Source of the DNA: an uncultured Bacteroidales bacterium | Lineage (GTDB): Bacteria; Bacteroidota; Bacteroidia; Bacteroidales; FEN-979 | NCBI GenBank assembly: GCA_903929315.1 | Contig: CAIYUC010000195.1 | Span: 1-37,700 of the forward strand | Direction of reading: 5' to 3' | Length of the DNA: 37,700 nucleotides | Shown: piece by piece, positions 1-8,727 of the stretch | How positions within the stretch are numbered: the stretch's first letter is position 1 | Layout of the letters: every line of letters starts with the position of its first letter | Made by a program: the position numbers and the translations under genes | The notes under the pieces: generated by a model | Database searches by the model: none | Seen by the model: only the letters and a program-made list of their open reading frames with translations | Told to the model about the DNA's origin: nothing

Positions 1-1
1 C

Positions 2-1669
2 AACGCATACTTTGGTGGTAACGCCTATCTACCCTCCACTACGCTGAACTCCCTGGATCGCTGGTCGGATGACTCCGTCAGCCAGACCCATATGACCCAG
101 TCCGGCAGCAGTGATTTCAAACGGGATGGATTCCAGGCAGGGCTTGGTTTCGACTGGAACATTATGCCAAAAGACAATATCTCTGCATCATTCAGTTACA
201 ATTATAACGGAAACAATAACAATAGTAAAACCAACCAGCAGATCATAGTATACGATACCGCAGGAAAGCAGGTCAGCAACCAAGCCAACATCCTCAAATC
301 AATTAATGATTATCAAAGCCAGACGTATGACTGGAGTGTGAATTACAAGCACAACTTCCGACGCAAGGGCCATGACCTGAATTTGCTCTATATTTCCAGC
401 TATTCGAGCAACTTTTCATCTTACCAGCAGACCCAGGGATTGGCCCTTCCTGATTCAGTATTTTCAGGATCAAAAGGAACAAACCCCGGAAATAACAGGG
501 AAACGGATTTATCTGTTGATTATTCCCTTCCTCTGGGTGAAACAGCAAACCTTGAAACCGGCGCCAAGGCGGTACTCTATGAATTGAACAGTACAACTGA
601 AGCAAACACCTTCACCCCGCTTACTAATGATTTTCTTCCGGACATGTTCCAGTCCTATACCCTGAAATACGACAGGAACATTTATGCAGCATACCTTTCC
701 GGGAGTTTCCCGCTTTTTCACTGGCTGGATCTCAAATTGGGCTGCCGGTATGAATTTACCCAAACGAAGATCAGTGATGCCAATGATCCAAACGTGGAAA
801 TCCCCGATTACAATACAATTGCACCTTCCCTGATCCTTTCGCATACTTTCCCAAACAATCACATTCTGAAATTCAGCTATACTTACAGGATCCAGCGTCC
901 CGATTACCGCGATCTGAACCCTTTCAACAATCTCAGCGATCCGCATAATATCATAACCGGTAATCCTGAACTGAAACCTGAACTGGTCAATGGCTTTGAA
1001 CTGAGCTACAGCAAAACCTTTTCCAAAGGAGGGAACATAAATGTTGTCTCCTTTTACCGGCGAAATACGGAAGATATCCAGTCCTATGTGACTTACTATC
1101 CTGCATATAAGATCGGGGATTCCATATATACGGATGTAACTGTGACCAATCGCCAGAATATTTCCCTGGAACAAAGGGGAGGACTCAATCTTTACGGTTC
1201 ATTTCCGCTGGTGACCGGATTAAGCCTACGCTCGAACATTTCGTTTTATGACCGTTATATCGTTAACACAAACGGAGAGCCGGGATCCATCAACAGCTTC
1301 GAATACAGGATCAACCTGAACCTGGCTTACCAGCTCCCCTGGGATATTGCTTTTGAATTCTTTGGAAATTTCAACTCTCCACGAACCAGTGTTCAGGGAA
1401 AAGTTCCATCATTCACTTCTTATAGCCTGGCTTTCCGTAAACAATTGTTCAGGAAAAAAGCAAGCATCGCTATCACATCCACAAACCCGTTCAATACATA
1501 CATCAACCAGAAGACTGACCTTGCAGGAGATAACTTTACTCTGACCTCGCTTCGCCAGATACCCTTTCGCTCTTTCGGGCTTAACTTTACTTTCAAGTTC
1601 GGGAAACTCCAGTTCAAACCTGAAAAAGAAGAAGAGCACAATGAAATAATGAATCCGCCGGGATTTTAA
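2..1669 (+). CDS. Outer-membrane beta-barrel (TonB-receptor-like) protein, 5' partial
   Basis: This is the C-terminal part of a large outer-membrane barrel of the OMP_b-brl / TonB-dependent-receptor-like type common in Bacteroidota. The reading frame is open from base 2 of the window, so the true start and the signal peptide/plug region lie upstream; the first Met at 92 is not a real start. The protein shows alternating aromatic/polar strands throughout, for example FSYNYNGN, YDWSVNYKHNF and LKFSYTYRIQRPDYRDLNPF, the last with the NPELKPE segment that is typical of these barrels. It ends in a charged tail, KPEKEEEHNEIMNPPGF, rather than a terminal aromatic strand. A terminator hairpin overlaps the stop codon, so the transcript ends here. 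The ligand cannot be predicted. Confidence 0.85.
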   Translation, partial: NAYFGGNAYLPSTTLNSLDRWSDDSVSQTHMTQSGSSDFKRDGFQAGLGFDWNIMPKDNISASFSYNYNGNNNNSKTNQQIIVYDTAGKQVSNQANILKSINDYQSQTYDWSVNYKHNFRRKGHDLNLLYISSYSSNFSSYQQTQGLALPDSVFSGSKGTNPGNNRETDLSVDYSLPLGETANLETGAKAVLYELNSTTEANTFTPLTNDFLPDMFQSYTLKYDRNIYAAYLSGSFPLFHWLDLKLGCRYEFTQTKISDANDPNVEIPDYNTIAPSLILSHTFPNNHILKFSYTYRIQRPDYRDLNPFNNLSDPHNIITGNPELKPELVNGFELSYSKTFSKGGNINVVSFYRRNTEDIQSYVTYYPAYKIGDSIYTDVTVTNRQNISLEQRGGLNLYGSFPLVTGLSLRSNISFYDRYIVNTNGEPGSINSFEYRINLNLAYQLPWDIAFEFFGNFNSPRTSVQGKVPSFTSYSLAFRKQLFRKKASIAITSTNPFNTYINQKTDLAGDNFTLTSLRQIPFRSFGLNFTFKFGKLQFKPEKEEEHNEIMNPPGF

Positions 1670-1686
1670 GTCCCGGATTTTTTTAA
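1658..1686 (+). terminator. Rho-independent terminator of the barrel gene
   Basis: A CCGGGA / TCCCGG stem with a 7-nt loop is followed by a run of T. The stop codon of the barrel gene lies in the loop. Confidence 0.75.
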
Positions 1687-1705
1687 ATTGTTTTTAATTT
1701 TTTTA

Positions 1706-1884
1706 CCTCAACCCCCGGAGGGGTGACTAAAAAGTCTTTGTGACATTTGTATAAAACATTGTGACCTTTGTGGTTAATTTATAAAGTACGGAACCACAAG
1801 GAACACAAAGATTGCACAAAGGACACAAAGAAGATAAAATTGGCATCAGCCATACTTTTTAGTCAACCTCTGCAGGGGATGAGG
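1706..1884. repeat. MITE-like long imperfect palindrome, about 180 bp
   Basis: The outer arms at 1706-1735 and 1854-1884 are inverted copies with few mismatches; both contain GACTAAAAAGT or its complement and a C-rich/G-rich end. An inner pair of arms at 1736-1775 and 1792-1830 is also inverted and consists of CTTTGTG-type words (CTTTGTGG against CCACAAGG). A 23-nt unpaired segment lies on the right side. The element has no coding capacity. It could be a non-autonomous mobile element or a structured intergenic repeat. No second copy is seen in the window. Confidence 0.7.
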
Positions 1885-1959
1885 TGCTTGCCCCGGAATT
1901 CGGGTCCAGGGCTTCCCCTGCGGTTCAAACCAATTGGTTGAAATCAATTGAGGAGGTGA

Positions 1960-2066
1960 GTTTCCGGTGTTTTGAAAAGACCGTTATCGATTTCAGGAGC
2001 CTCGCGCCGGGCATGTATCTTAAAATGACAACCTGCGGTTATAAGGTCTTCTTAACCGGGTTGTAA
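1960..2066 (+). pseudogene. Possible remnant of a type IX secretion C-terminal sorting tail
   Basis: A short plus-strand reading frame ends in residues reading VIDFRSLAPGMYL followed by KMTT and then a stop at 2064-2066. SLAPGMYL followed by a short beta strand resembles the end of T9SS type A sorting domains. Nothing upstream in this frame looks like a secreted protein, so if real this is debris. The similarity is from memory of the family and the stretch is short. Confidence 0.25.
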
Positions 2067-2214
2067 ACAAATTGGTGTAATCAGCAAGGTACGTGCTGTC
2101 AAAGGTCACGTGACGCAATTCTCTTAGTATAGTGTCAGATTGGGCACCGGACGGTTTCACTGTGAAAAACAGGGGAAAAACAAATGCATAGAGAACCCAG
2201 GTTTTACATGACAT
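2020..2214 (-). pseudogene. Truncated exported protein, possibly DUF4421-like N-terminus
   Basis: A 64-codon frame begins with a plausible signal peptide (VLYAFVFPLFFTVKPSGAQ), followed by FDSTYLADYTNLFTTRL, which resembles the start of DUF4421 outer-membrane proteins. It stops soon after, and I see no continuation in the other minus frames. It overlaps the plus-strand remnant at 1960-2066, so at most one of the two can be meaningful in the overlap. It is best read as the broken 5' end of a gene next to the palindromic element. Confidence 0.3.
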
Positions 2215-2416
2215 ACCAGTTACAAAAAAGAAGATTATTTAGATAGTCCAAATACTTTTCTAAAATGATAGCCAGATATAGAAAATGTTATAGCATTAAC
2301 TATTAACTTAGGGCATCGCATCAGGGTCAATGAGTTTATTTTTTTTAGAAGACTGCAATAAAACGAATCTGCCAATCCCCATTACGGCAAGACCAATCAG
2401 TAGCGACCAATCATTC

Positions 2417-3214
2417 TTATTGATACAATAGCTTATAAAGCTCTTTTAAGTCAGGAGACAAAATGACTTCAGTTCTGCGGTTGCCGGCACGTCCTTCCTC
2501 TGTTTCATTCGTTTTTACAGGATGAAATTCACCTCTGCCTGATGCCGTTATACGACTCGGATCAAAACCATAGTCTTTTGTCAAAATACGTACAATGGAT
2601 GTGGCTCTTGCTGTGCTGAGATCCCAATTATCCTGAAATTGCTTTGTTTTGATGACGACATTATCTGTATGGCCTTCAATCATCACAGTGATATCTTTGG
2701 TGCCGGTAAGCACCTTGGCAAGAGTTTTGAGCGCTTCTTTTCCTTTAGGATCAACCACATCGCTACCCGATTTGAATAGTAATTTTTCTTCGAGTGAAAC
2801 ATAAACGTTTCCGTCTTTGATGTAAACGGATAGCTCATCAGTCTTATAGTTCATCAGTGCATTGGCTATTGAATTTTGAAGATTGGTCAATACATTCTTT
2901 TGTGATTGAATCATATCCTGCAGGTTTTTTAACCGCTTCGCCTGGTCGGCAATGGTCATTTTTGATTCGGTAGCAAGAACCTTCAGATCATTTTGAACCC
3001 CTGCATTTTCATTCTTCAGGGATGCTTTTTCGTCGTTAAGATTTTTTACCTCCGCATTACAGTTATTCAGTTGACTAAGTATATGGGCGCTATCTTTCCG
3101 AAGCTTATCAACTTTGGCTTCTGAAGCCATAAATTTTTTACTTGACACGCATGACGTAAATAACAAGCCAAGGCTCAAGGATAAGAATGCAAGGAAGTGG
3201 AATGTTGTTTTCAT
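2417..3214 (-). CDS. OmpA/MotB-type peptidoglycan-binding lipoprotein
   Basis: I chose the start at 3214, giving 265 aa beginning MKTTFHFLAF. This places a lipoprotein signal peptide at the N-terminus with the lipobox LFTSC. The upstream in-frame ATG at 3268 would lie only about 15 nt after the predicted transcription start. After the lipidated Cys comes a coiled-coil stretch of roughly 90 residues rich in Lys, Asn and Glu, and then a C-terminal OmpA domain. That domain shows LLFKSGSDVVDPKG, MIEGHTDN, LSTARA and ASGRGEFHPV with NRRTEV. Such proteins anchor the outer membrane to peptidoglycan. The gene is divergent from the PAP2 gene, and its own copy of the 38-bp motif lies at 3318-3355. Confidence 0.9.
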   Translation of the reverse strand: MKTTFHFLAFLSLSLGLLFTSCVSSKKFMASEAKVDKLRKDSAHILSQLNNCNAEVKNLNDEKASLKNENAGVQNDLKVLATESKMTIADQAKRLKNLQDMIQSQKNVLTNLQNSIANALMNYKTDELSVYIKDGNVYVSLEEKLLFKSGSDVVDPKGKEALKTLAKVLTGTKDITVMIEGHTDNVVIKTKQFQDNWDLSTARATSIVRILTKDYGFDPSRITASGRGEFHPVKTNETEEGRAGNRRTEVILSPDLKELYKLLYQ

Positions 3215-3317
3215 TTTGTGGTTTTTAAGTGAATAATTCCGGGAGGAACAGAAAGTTGTGTGTTGCAAACTTGTTACTACCCGACATACAAAGATGAGTA
3301 CATTTAAAATAAAATGT

Positions 3318-3355
3318 GTTACACAACTTTTTAATTATATTACATGATTCACACA
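3318..3355 (-). promoter_or_regulatory. 38-bp regulon element, copy A (OmpA lipoprotein promoter)
   Basis: On the minus strand it reads TGTGTGAATCATGTAAT, 12 nt, TTGTGTAAC. Exactly 24 nt further downstream is CTTTG (3289-3293), inside CATCTTTG, a match to the Bacteroidota -7 pattern except for the first base. The predicted transcription start is near 3283. Confidence 0.85.
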
Positions 3356-3407
3356 TTAGGGAAAGCGAGCGGATGAAGAACTACAAAAATCGCAGCATTT
3401 TTGAAAA

Positions 3408-3445
3408 TGTGTGAATGATGTAACTCTTTTCTGCAATTGTGTAAT
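3408..3445 (+). promoter_or_regulatory. 38-bp regulon element, copy B (PAP2-AsmA promoter)
   Basis: TGTGTGAATGATGTAAC, 12 nt, TTGTGTAAT, then 24 nt to CTTTG at 3470-3474 within GACCTTTG. It lies head to head with copy A in the same intergenic region; the two are 52 bp apart. The start codon is at 3511. Confidence 0.85.
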
Positions 3446-3510
3446 GCTTTACGGAATCAAAGGACTGACCTTTGTTCTGTGAAAATTAATTCATAATTTA
3501 AGTTCATCAG

Positions 3511-4410
3511 ATGAAAAACATATTTTGTTTATTGGCTGTCATGGTAATTTGCGGCAATGCTTATTGCAGCTCACCCGACACCATTGTGAACCCTCTGAAA
3601 CCTGTAAAAACAAAAGTATACCGTGTTAACTACTTTGTGGAAGGAGCTATCATTGCTGTAGGGATGGCCGGAGATTTATTTGCTATCCCCCGCTTGAAAA
3701 ATAAACCATCGCTCGATTCTGCAGAAGTGGTTTTTGCGAATTCGGATGCGCAGAAAAAATTAATCAACTCAATGGACCGGTGGGCATTAAAACAACAAAC
3801 AAAGGATCGCACGCTATGGAAGACAATTTCCGATGATGGGGAGATTGGTATTTTTCTTTTGCCCAGTTTACTTATGATTGATAAAAACATCCGCAAGGAT
3901 TGGCTTCACTTGCTGTTCATGTATGTGGAAGGACATACCATTACATTTACCTTTTACAACTATAGCCCTCTTGGACCTTATTTTCAGAACCGTTACCGGC
4001 CGGCTGTTTATTATTCTGAGTTAGGTCTGGCGGCCCAAATGAACAGCAACAACCGCAATTCATTTTATAGCGGGCATGTGGCTTCCTGCGCCTACAGCAC
4101 TTTTTTCATGGTCAAGGTGTATTGCGACTATCATCCCAATGTAGGAGCGGCAAAATATCTCCTGTACCTTGCTGCCTCAATTCCCCCTTTGGCAATCGGA
4201 TATGCGCGAATAAGATCACTGGATCATTTTCCTTCAGATATTGCTGTCGGTTTTGGGCTTGGTGCGATCATCGGTATTGTCGTTCCTGCATTACATAAGG
4301 TTCCATGCAGTAAACATCTTTCCCTGGGCTTGTCTACTTCTCCAGATGAAGTAGGCGTGAGTCTCCGCTGGAAATTGTCAACGAAAAAACTTCTCGCAGA
4401 AAGCAGGTAA
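3511..4410 (+). CDS. PAP2-superfamily phosphatase with signal peptide
   Basis: This is a 299-aa membrane phosphatase of the type 2 phosphatidic acid phosphatase superfamily, which dephosphorylates lipid phosphates or pyrophosphates. An N-terminal signal sequence (MKNIFCLLAVMVICGNAYC) is followed by hydrophobic segments. The second signature is YSGH (His in SGHVASC). The third is complete: R, five residues, H, three residues, D in RIRSLDHFPSD. The first signature is degenerate: the RP pair is present in NRYRP, but the Lys expected seven residues before it is Pro. The preferred substrate (undecaprenyl pyrophosphate, phosphatidate, lipid A phosphate) cannot be told. It lies 7 nt upstream of the AsmA-like gene, so the two form an operon driven by copy B. 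Confidence 0.85.
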   Translation: MKNIFCLLAVMVICGNAYCSSPDTIVNPLKPVKTKVYRVNYFVEGAIIAVGMAGDLFAIPRLKNKPSLDSAEVVFANSDAQKKLINSMDRWALKQQTKDRTLWKTISDDGEIGIFLLPSLLMIDKNIRKDWLHLLFMYVEGHTITFTFYNYSPLGPYFQNRYRPAVYYSELGLAAQMNSNNRNSFYSGHVASCAYSTFFMVKVYCDYHPNVGAAKYLLYLAASIPPLAIGYARIRSLDHFPSDIAVGFGLGAIIGIVVPALHKVPCSKHLSLGLSTSPDEVGVSLRWKLSTKKLLAESR

Positions 4411-4417
4411 TACGTAA

Positions 4418-6835
4418 ATGAAAATTGCAAACGCCAGACTGAAAAAAACATTCATTATTGTAATCAGTTCCATTATCATTGCAATAGTGATCGTTATTTT
4501 ATTGAGTTCACCCATCGGAAAATATCTGGGTAAAAAGTATGGTGAGAAATATACAGGGAGACATATTACAATGGGCTGGGTATATGTAAATCCTTTTACC
4601 GGCTATGTTCATATCAGCGATCTGAAAATTTACGAATCATTAAACCCGGATTCCATTAAGGAAACCGACAGTGTTTTCTTTTCAGCAAAAGGAGTAAGTG
4701 CAAAATTTGCCATGCTTAAATTTTTATCGAAAATGGTAGAGATCACAGAAATTACATTGGACCAGCCAAAAGGAATAATTATTCAAAATAAAAAGGAATT
4801 AAATTTCAGTGACATTATAAAAAAGTTTACTCCTGAAAAACCTGATACGCTTCGATTATCAGCTCAGCCGGGAAAACCTCATTCTACCTCTTCACCATTC
4901 CACTGTAATATTCTGGGGATAAAAATCATAAGAGGAGAATTCACTTACCGTGAAGAAGTAAGTTCAATAAATTATTTTATCAAAGAGGTAAATATTGAAA
5001 GCAGTGGTAAATATTGGAACAGAGATACCATGGCGATAAAATTTTCATTGCTGTCAATACCGGGAAGCGGTAGCGCAAAAGGCAATTTTACAATCAATTT
5101 TAAAACCATGGATTATCGTCTTGCTCTTGTCGCTCAAAAATTCGATTTAAATATTATAGAACAATACCTGAAAGAAATAACAACCAACGGAAGCTTCTCT
5201 GCTAATCTTGATGCTGATGTGAAGGCAAGAGGAAACTTTAAAGATCAGGAAGATCTTACTTTCTCAGGGCAGGTGGCAGTTAATGATTTTCATTTTGGAA
5301 AAAGTCCGGAGGATGATTACGCATCTTTTGATAAATTGGTGCTGGCAATAATTGACGTAAGTCCGAAGGATCATAAATATCTGTTCGACTCAGTTTCCAT
5401 AAGTCATCCGTATTTCAAATATGAGCGTTACGATTATTTAGATAACATCCAGATGATGATCGGGAAAAATGGGGCCAACATTGCAGCAGCTGCAGCAGAT
5501 CCCGCTAAATTTAACCTTGTTATTGAAATAGCCCGTTATGTAAAAGTACTTGCGAAAAACTTTTTTCAAAGTCATTACAAGATCAATCGTCTTGCAATTT
5601 ACAAGGGCGATTTGAAATTCAATGACTTTGCCATCAGTGAGAAATTCTCCGCAGGGATAAATCCTCTTTATATTATTGCAGATTCTATTGATAAAACCCG
5701 CAAATGGGCGAATGTATCTTTTAAATCCGGTATTATGCCCTATGGTAATATAAACGTGAATATCAGGATAAGTCCCAAAGACAGCACGGATTTTGATATC
5801 CAATATCATCTTCAAAAAGTGCCTGTTGCGATGTTCAATCCCTATCTGGTTACCTATACTTCTTACCCTGTTGACCGGGGGACCATAGAGATCAATGGAG
5901 ACTGGAACGTGAGACACGGAATTATAAAAAGCGATAATCACCTCGTGATAATTGATCCGCGGGTAATCAGGCGGTTGAAAAATAAAGGTACAAAATGGAT
6001 TCCCACGCGGTGGATTATGTCTCTCATTCGTGACCGTGGTAACGTTATTGATTACCAGATTCCGATTACCGGTAATCTGAAGAATCCTAAATTTCATTTC
6101 CACGATGTACTCATGGATCTGCTCGAAAATATTTTTGTTAAACCCGCAACAGCATCATATAGGATGGAGATAAGAAATATGGAAACTGAAATTGAGGAAT
6201 CCCTTACAATGAAGTGGCAGATGCGACAGAGTTCACTGCTACCTGAGCAGGAAAAGTTTATAAATAAAATGGTGGATTTTCTGATCCATAATCCGGAAGC
6301 CACTATTGTTGTGCATCCTGTGCAGTATGCTGAAAAAGAAAAAGAACACATCCAGTTTTTTGAAGCCAAGAAAAAATATATTTTATTGTTTAAAGATAAA
6401 AAAGATCCGTTTCTCACTAAAGATGATTCTCTGAAGGTCGATAAAATGTCGGTAAAGGATTCTTTGTTTGTTCAGTATTTAAACAAAATGGCAGGTGGTG
6501 GTAAGCTGTTTACGATACAGGAGAAATGCAATAAATTTATTGGTTCAGCCATTGTTGATGCAAAATTTACACAATTAAACAAAGAAAGAGAAGACGCTTT
6601 TATGCTGGACTTTAAGAAAAAAGCTGTGGAAACCCGTGTAAAAATTTATCCCGGTGAAAATAATATTCCTTACAACGGTTTTTCATTCTATAAAATAACT
6701 TACAAAGGTGAACTTCCGAAGGCCTTAATCCAGGCATACCGCAAAATGAATGAATTAAATGATGAAGCCCCGAGAAAGAAATTTGAAAATGACCGTAAGA
6801 AAAACAAAAAAGCGCTTTCAGAACTAAAACCATGA
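4418..6835 (+). CDS. AsmA-like / DUF748 intermembrane protein
   Basis: This 805-aa protein has one N-terminal transmembrane helix (about residues 10-31, rich in Ile/Val) and a long periplasmic region rich in beta strands. Features typical of DUF748 proteins are the early GRHITMGWVYVNPFTGY segment, FSAKGVSAKF with a membrane-proximal repeat, the middle segment IRRLKNKGTKWIPTRW, and LMDLLENIFVKPA. The family is related to AsmA/TamB/YhdP, which help move lipids or proteins between the inner and outer membranes. The C-terminal 200 residues are charged and resemble the MSVKDSLFVQYLN region seen in DUF748 proteins with peptidoglycan-side tails. The gene starts 7 nt after the PAP2 gene, which suggests a link between lipid phosphate turnover and transport. 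No Shine-Dalgarno is visible. Confidence 0.8.
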   Translation: MKIANARLKKTFIIVISSIIIAIVIVILLSSPIGKYLGKKYGEKYTGRHITMGWVYVNPFTGYVHISDLKIYESLNPDSIKETDSVFFSAKGVSAKFAMLKFLSKMVEITEITLDQPKGIIIQNKKELNFSDIIKKFTPEKPDTLRLSAQPGKPHSTSSPFHCNILGIKIIRGEFTYREEVSSINYFIKEVNIESSGKYWNRDTMAIKFSLLSIPGSGSAKGNFTINFKTMDYRLALVAQKFDLNIIEQYLKEITTNGSFSANLDADVKARGNFKDQEDLTFSGQVAVNDFHFGKSPEDDYASFDKLVLAIIDVSPKDHKYLFDSVSISHPYFKYERYDYLDNIQMMIGKNGANIAAAAADPAKFNLVIEIARYVKVLAKNFFQSHYKINRLAIYKGDLKFNDFAISEKFSAGINPLYIIADSIDKTRKWANVSFKSGIMPYGNINVNIRISPKDSTDFDIQYHLQKVPVAMFNPYLVTYTSYPVDRGTIEINGDWNVRHGIIKSDNHLVIIDPRVIRRLKNKGTKWIPTRWIMSLIRDRGNVIDYQIPITGNLKNPKFHFHDVLMDLLENIFVKPATASYRMEIRNMETEIEESLTMKWQMRQSSLLPEQEKFINKMVDFLIHNPEATIVVHPVQYAEKEKEHIQFFEAKKKYILLFKDKKDPFLTKDDSLKVDKMSVKDSLFVQYLNKMAGGGKLFTIQEKCNKFIGSAIVDAKFTQLNKEREDAFMLDFKKKAVETRVKIYPGENNIPYNGFSFYKITYKGELPKALIQAYRKMNELNDEAPRKKFENDRKKNKKALSELKP

Positions 6836-6871
6836 TAAAAAGTATGTTCCTGACTTGATCACTTTCCCAAA

Positions 6872-6909
6872 TGTGTGAATTATGTAAAATAATAAAAAAG
6901 TTGTGTAAC
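6872..6909 (+). promoter_or_regulatory. 38-bp regulon element, copy C (YXWGXW gene promoter)
   Basis: TGTGTGAATTATGTAAA, 12 nt, TTGTGTAAC, then 24 nt to CTTTG at 6934-6938 within CATCTTTG. The start codon is at 6974. Confidence 0.85.
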
Positions 6910-6973
6910 ACTAATTATTATAAGAGGGTTCATCTTTGTAACCTGATGATTTCATCACAATAAAATAAGATCT

Positions 6974-8362
6974 ATGAAAACTAAAATTAAAATTATTCCT
7001 CTTTTACTTATACTCTGCATAGGTTCATGGATAATACCACAAAAAGTCTCTGCACAGGGGAGATCTGTCAACTTCCAGGTTTTTTATGATGAATTAAGCC
7101 CTTATGGAACCTGGGTAAACAATTCCAATTATGGATATGTTTGGGTACCCAATGTAGCTCCAGGTTTCACTCCATATGCCACAAACGGCTATTGGGTGTT
7201 CACCGATGAGGGGTGGACATGGGTTTCTAATTATTCATGGGGATGGGCGCCTTTTCACTATGGTCGCTGGTACAACGATGCTTCTTATGGACCCATGTGG
7301 GTCCCGGGTAATGAATGGGGTCCGGGATGGGTTACCTGGAGAAGATCAGAAGGTTATTACGGATGGGCGCCGATAGGACCTGGTGTCAGCCTCAGTGTAG
7401 CTTATGGTCGCGACTATCATGTACCTGATAATGAGTGGAGGTTCGTAAGAGACAGGGATTTTGGAAGAACGAACATCAATAACTACTATGTCAATTCCTC
7501 AAACAATGTTACGATCATCAACAATTCCACAGTGATAAATAATAACTATGTAAATAAAACACGCAATATAACATACAATGCAGGTCCCGTGAGAGCTGAT
7601 GTGGAAAAACGTGTTGGGAAACCAATCACCCCGGTTGCTATTAAAGAAAGCAGTAAGCCCGGTCAGAATCTGAGTAATAATCAGCTTCAGATATACAGAC
7701 CGCAGGTCCAAAAAAATAACTCAACCGGACCGAAACCTGCCCCAACCAAAGTGGAAAGTCTGAAAAATGTAAAACCTGCTGCACAAAGAACTGCTGAAAC
7801 TCCACAACAAAAAGCAAATCAACCCACTAAGCAACAGCCATTACAGCCGCAACATAACGTTCAACCGGTTAAACAGCAACCATCACAGCCGCAGCATAAC
7901 GTTCAACCGGTTAAACAGCAACCATCACAACCGCAGCATAACGTTCAACCGGTTAAACAGCAGCCATCACAGCCGCAGCATAACGTTCAACCGGTTAAAC
8001 AGCAACCATTACAGCCGCAACATAACGTTCAACCGGCTAAGCAGCAACCATCACAGCCGCAACATAACGTTCAACCGGTTAAACAACAGCCATCACAGCC
8101 GCAACATAACGTTCAGCCGGCTAAACAGCAGCCATCACAGCCGCAACATAACGTTCAACCGGTTAAACAGCAGCCATCACAGCCGCAACATAACGTTCAA
8201 CCGGCTAAACAGCAGCCATCACAGCCGCAACATAACGTTCAACCGGCTAAACAGCAGCCAGCACAGCCGCAACATACCGAAGAACCGCCCAAGCAACAAC
8301 CATCACAACCACAACAACCTGAACCACCTAAAAAAGTGATGGAAGATGAACAACCGCATTAA
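6974..8362 (+). CDS. YXWGXW-repeat (DUF6600-like) exported protein with Pro/Gln repeat tail
   Basis: This 462-aa protein has a signal peptide (cleavage likely after VSAQG) and a Trp/Tyr/Gly-rich region at about residues 35-150. That region carries FYDELSPYGTW, YGYVWVPN, YSWGWAPFHYGRW and YYGWAPIGPG, typical of the YXWGXW/DUF6600 family of envelope proteins found in stress operons. An Asn-rich stretch follows, then a tail made of twelve 14-residue repeats. Under copy C it heads a group with two small membrane-protein genes. The molecular role is not established; a wall- or surface-associated structural role is inferred from composition. Confidence 0.8.
   Translation: MKTKIKIIPLLLILCIGSWIIPQKVSAQGRSVNFQVFYDELSPYGTWVNNSNYGYVWVPNVAPGFTPYATNGYWVFTDEGWTWVSNYSWGWAPFHYGRWYNDASYGPMWVPGNEWGPGWVTWRRSEGYYGWAPIGPGVSLSVAYGRDYHVPDNEWRFVRDRDFGRTNINNYYVNSSNNVTIINNSTVINNNYVNKTRNITYNAGPVRADVEKRVGKPITPVAIKESSKPGQNLSNNQLQIYRPQVQKNNSTGPKPAPTKVESLKNVKPAAQRTAETPQQKANQPTKQQPLQPQHNVQPVKQQPSQPQHNVQPVKQQPSQPQHNVQPVKQQPSQPQHNVQPVKQQPLQPQHNVQPAKQQPSQPQHNVQPVKQQPSQPQHNVQPAKQQPSQPQHNVQPVKQQPSQPQHNVQPAKQQPSQPQHNVQPAKQQPAQPQHTEEPPKQQPSQPQQPEPPKKVMEDEQPH
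7829..8332 (+). repeat. Twelve in-frame 42-bp tandem repeats
   Basis: The unit encodes KQQPSQPQHNVQPV. Ten units are near-identical and vary only in Ser/Leu at position 5 and Val/Ala at position 14; the last two are degenerate (ending TEEPP and QPEPPK). The 42-bp period keeps the frame whatever the copy number, so length variation by slippage or recombination would be tolerated. Confidence 0.95.
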
Positions 8363-8406
8363 TCCTTTCATTTTTTAAGATATAATTCTAATCTAAATCA
8401 TTTTTT

Positions 8407-8592
8407 ATGTCACTACTTACAATTTTAATCGTACTGGTCGTCGCAGGTCTTATTCTATGGCTTGTCAATACATACATCCCCATGGATCACAAAATCAAAA
8501 CCATTTTTAATGTTGTGGTTGTGATTGTTGTTATCGTTTGGCTTCTCAAGGCATTTGGAGTAATCCATTACCTGATGAATATGCATGTATGA
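8407..8592 (+). CDS. Thivi_2564-family small membrane protein
   Basis: A 61-aa protein with two transmembrane helices separated by NTYIPMDHKIKTIFN. The order of an N-terminal helix, the WLVNTYIPMD loop and a second helix rich in Val/Ile (VVVIVVIVWLLKAF) matches the Thivi_2564 family as I recall it. Its function is unknown. It starts 44 nt after the YXWGXW gene and is probably co-transcribed. Confidence 0.75.
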   Translation: MSLLTILIVLVVAGLILWLVNTYIPMDHKIKTIFNVVVVIVVIVWLLKAFGVIHYLMNMHV

Positions 8593-8727
8593 TAAATGTA
8601 TGCCGGAGTTATTCAAAGTGTTAGTTTTCATTTCGAACAGCCTTTAAAAAACAACCACGGGTATGAACCCCGGGGCATTCTGATAGCTATCGGTTTTCTA
8701 TAATAACAACCTAAAAAAAATAACATT

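Noticed and set aside
2308-2415. Minus-strand frame reading NDWSLLIGLAVMGIGRFVLL just after the OmpA gene
   Set aside because: It looks like a tiny membrane protein, but no usual start codon exists between the upstream stop and the hydrophobic stretch.
3318-3445. Element as a sigma-54 or simple palindromic operator
   Set aside because: It lacks GG and GC at -24/-12 spacing, and the boxes are direct rather than inverted repeats.
7829-8332. Tandem 42-bp repeats as a CRISPR array
   Set aside because: The units are directly adjacent without unique spacers and are in frame within a coding sequence.
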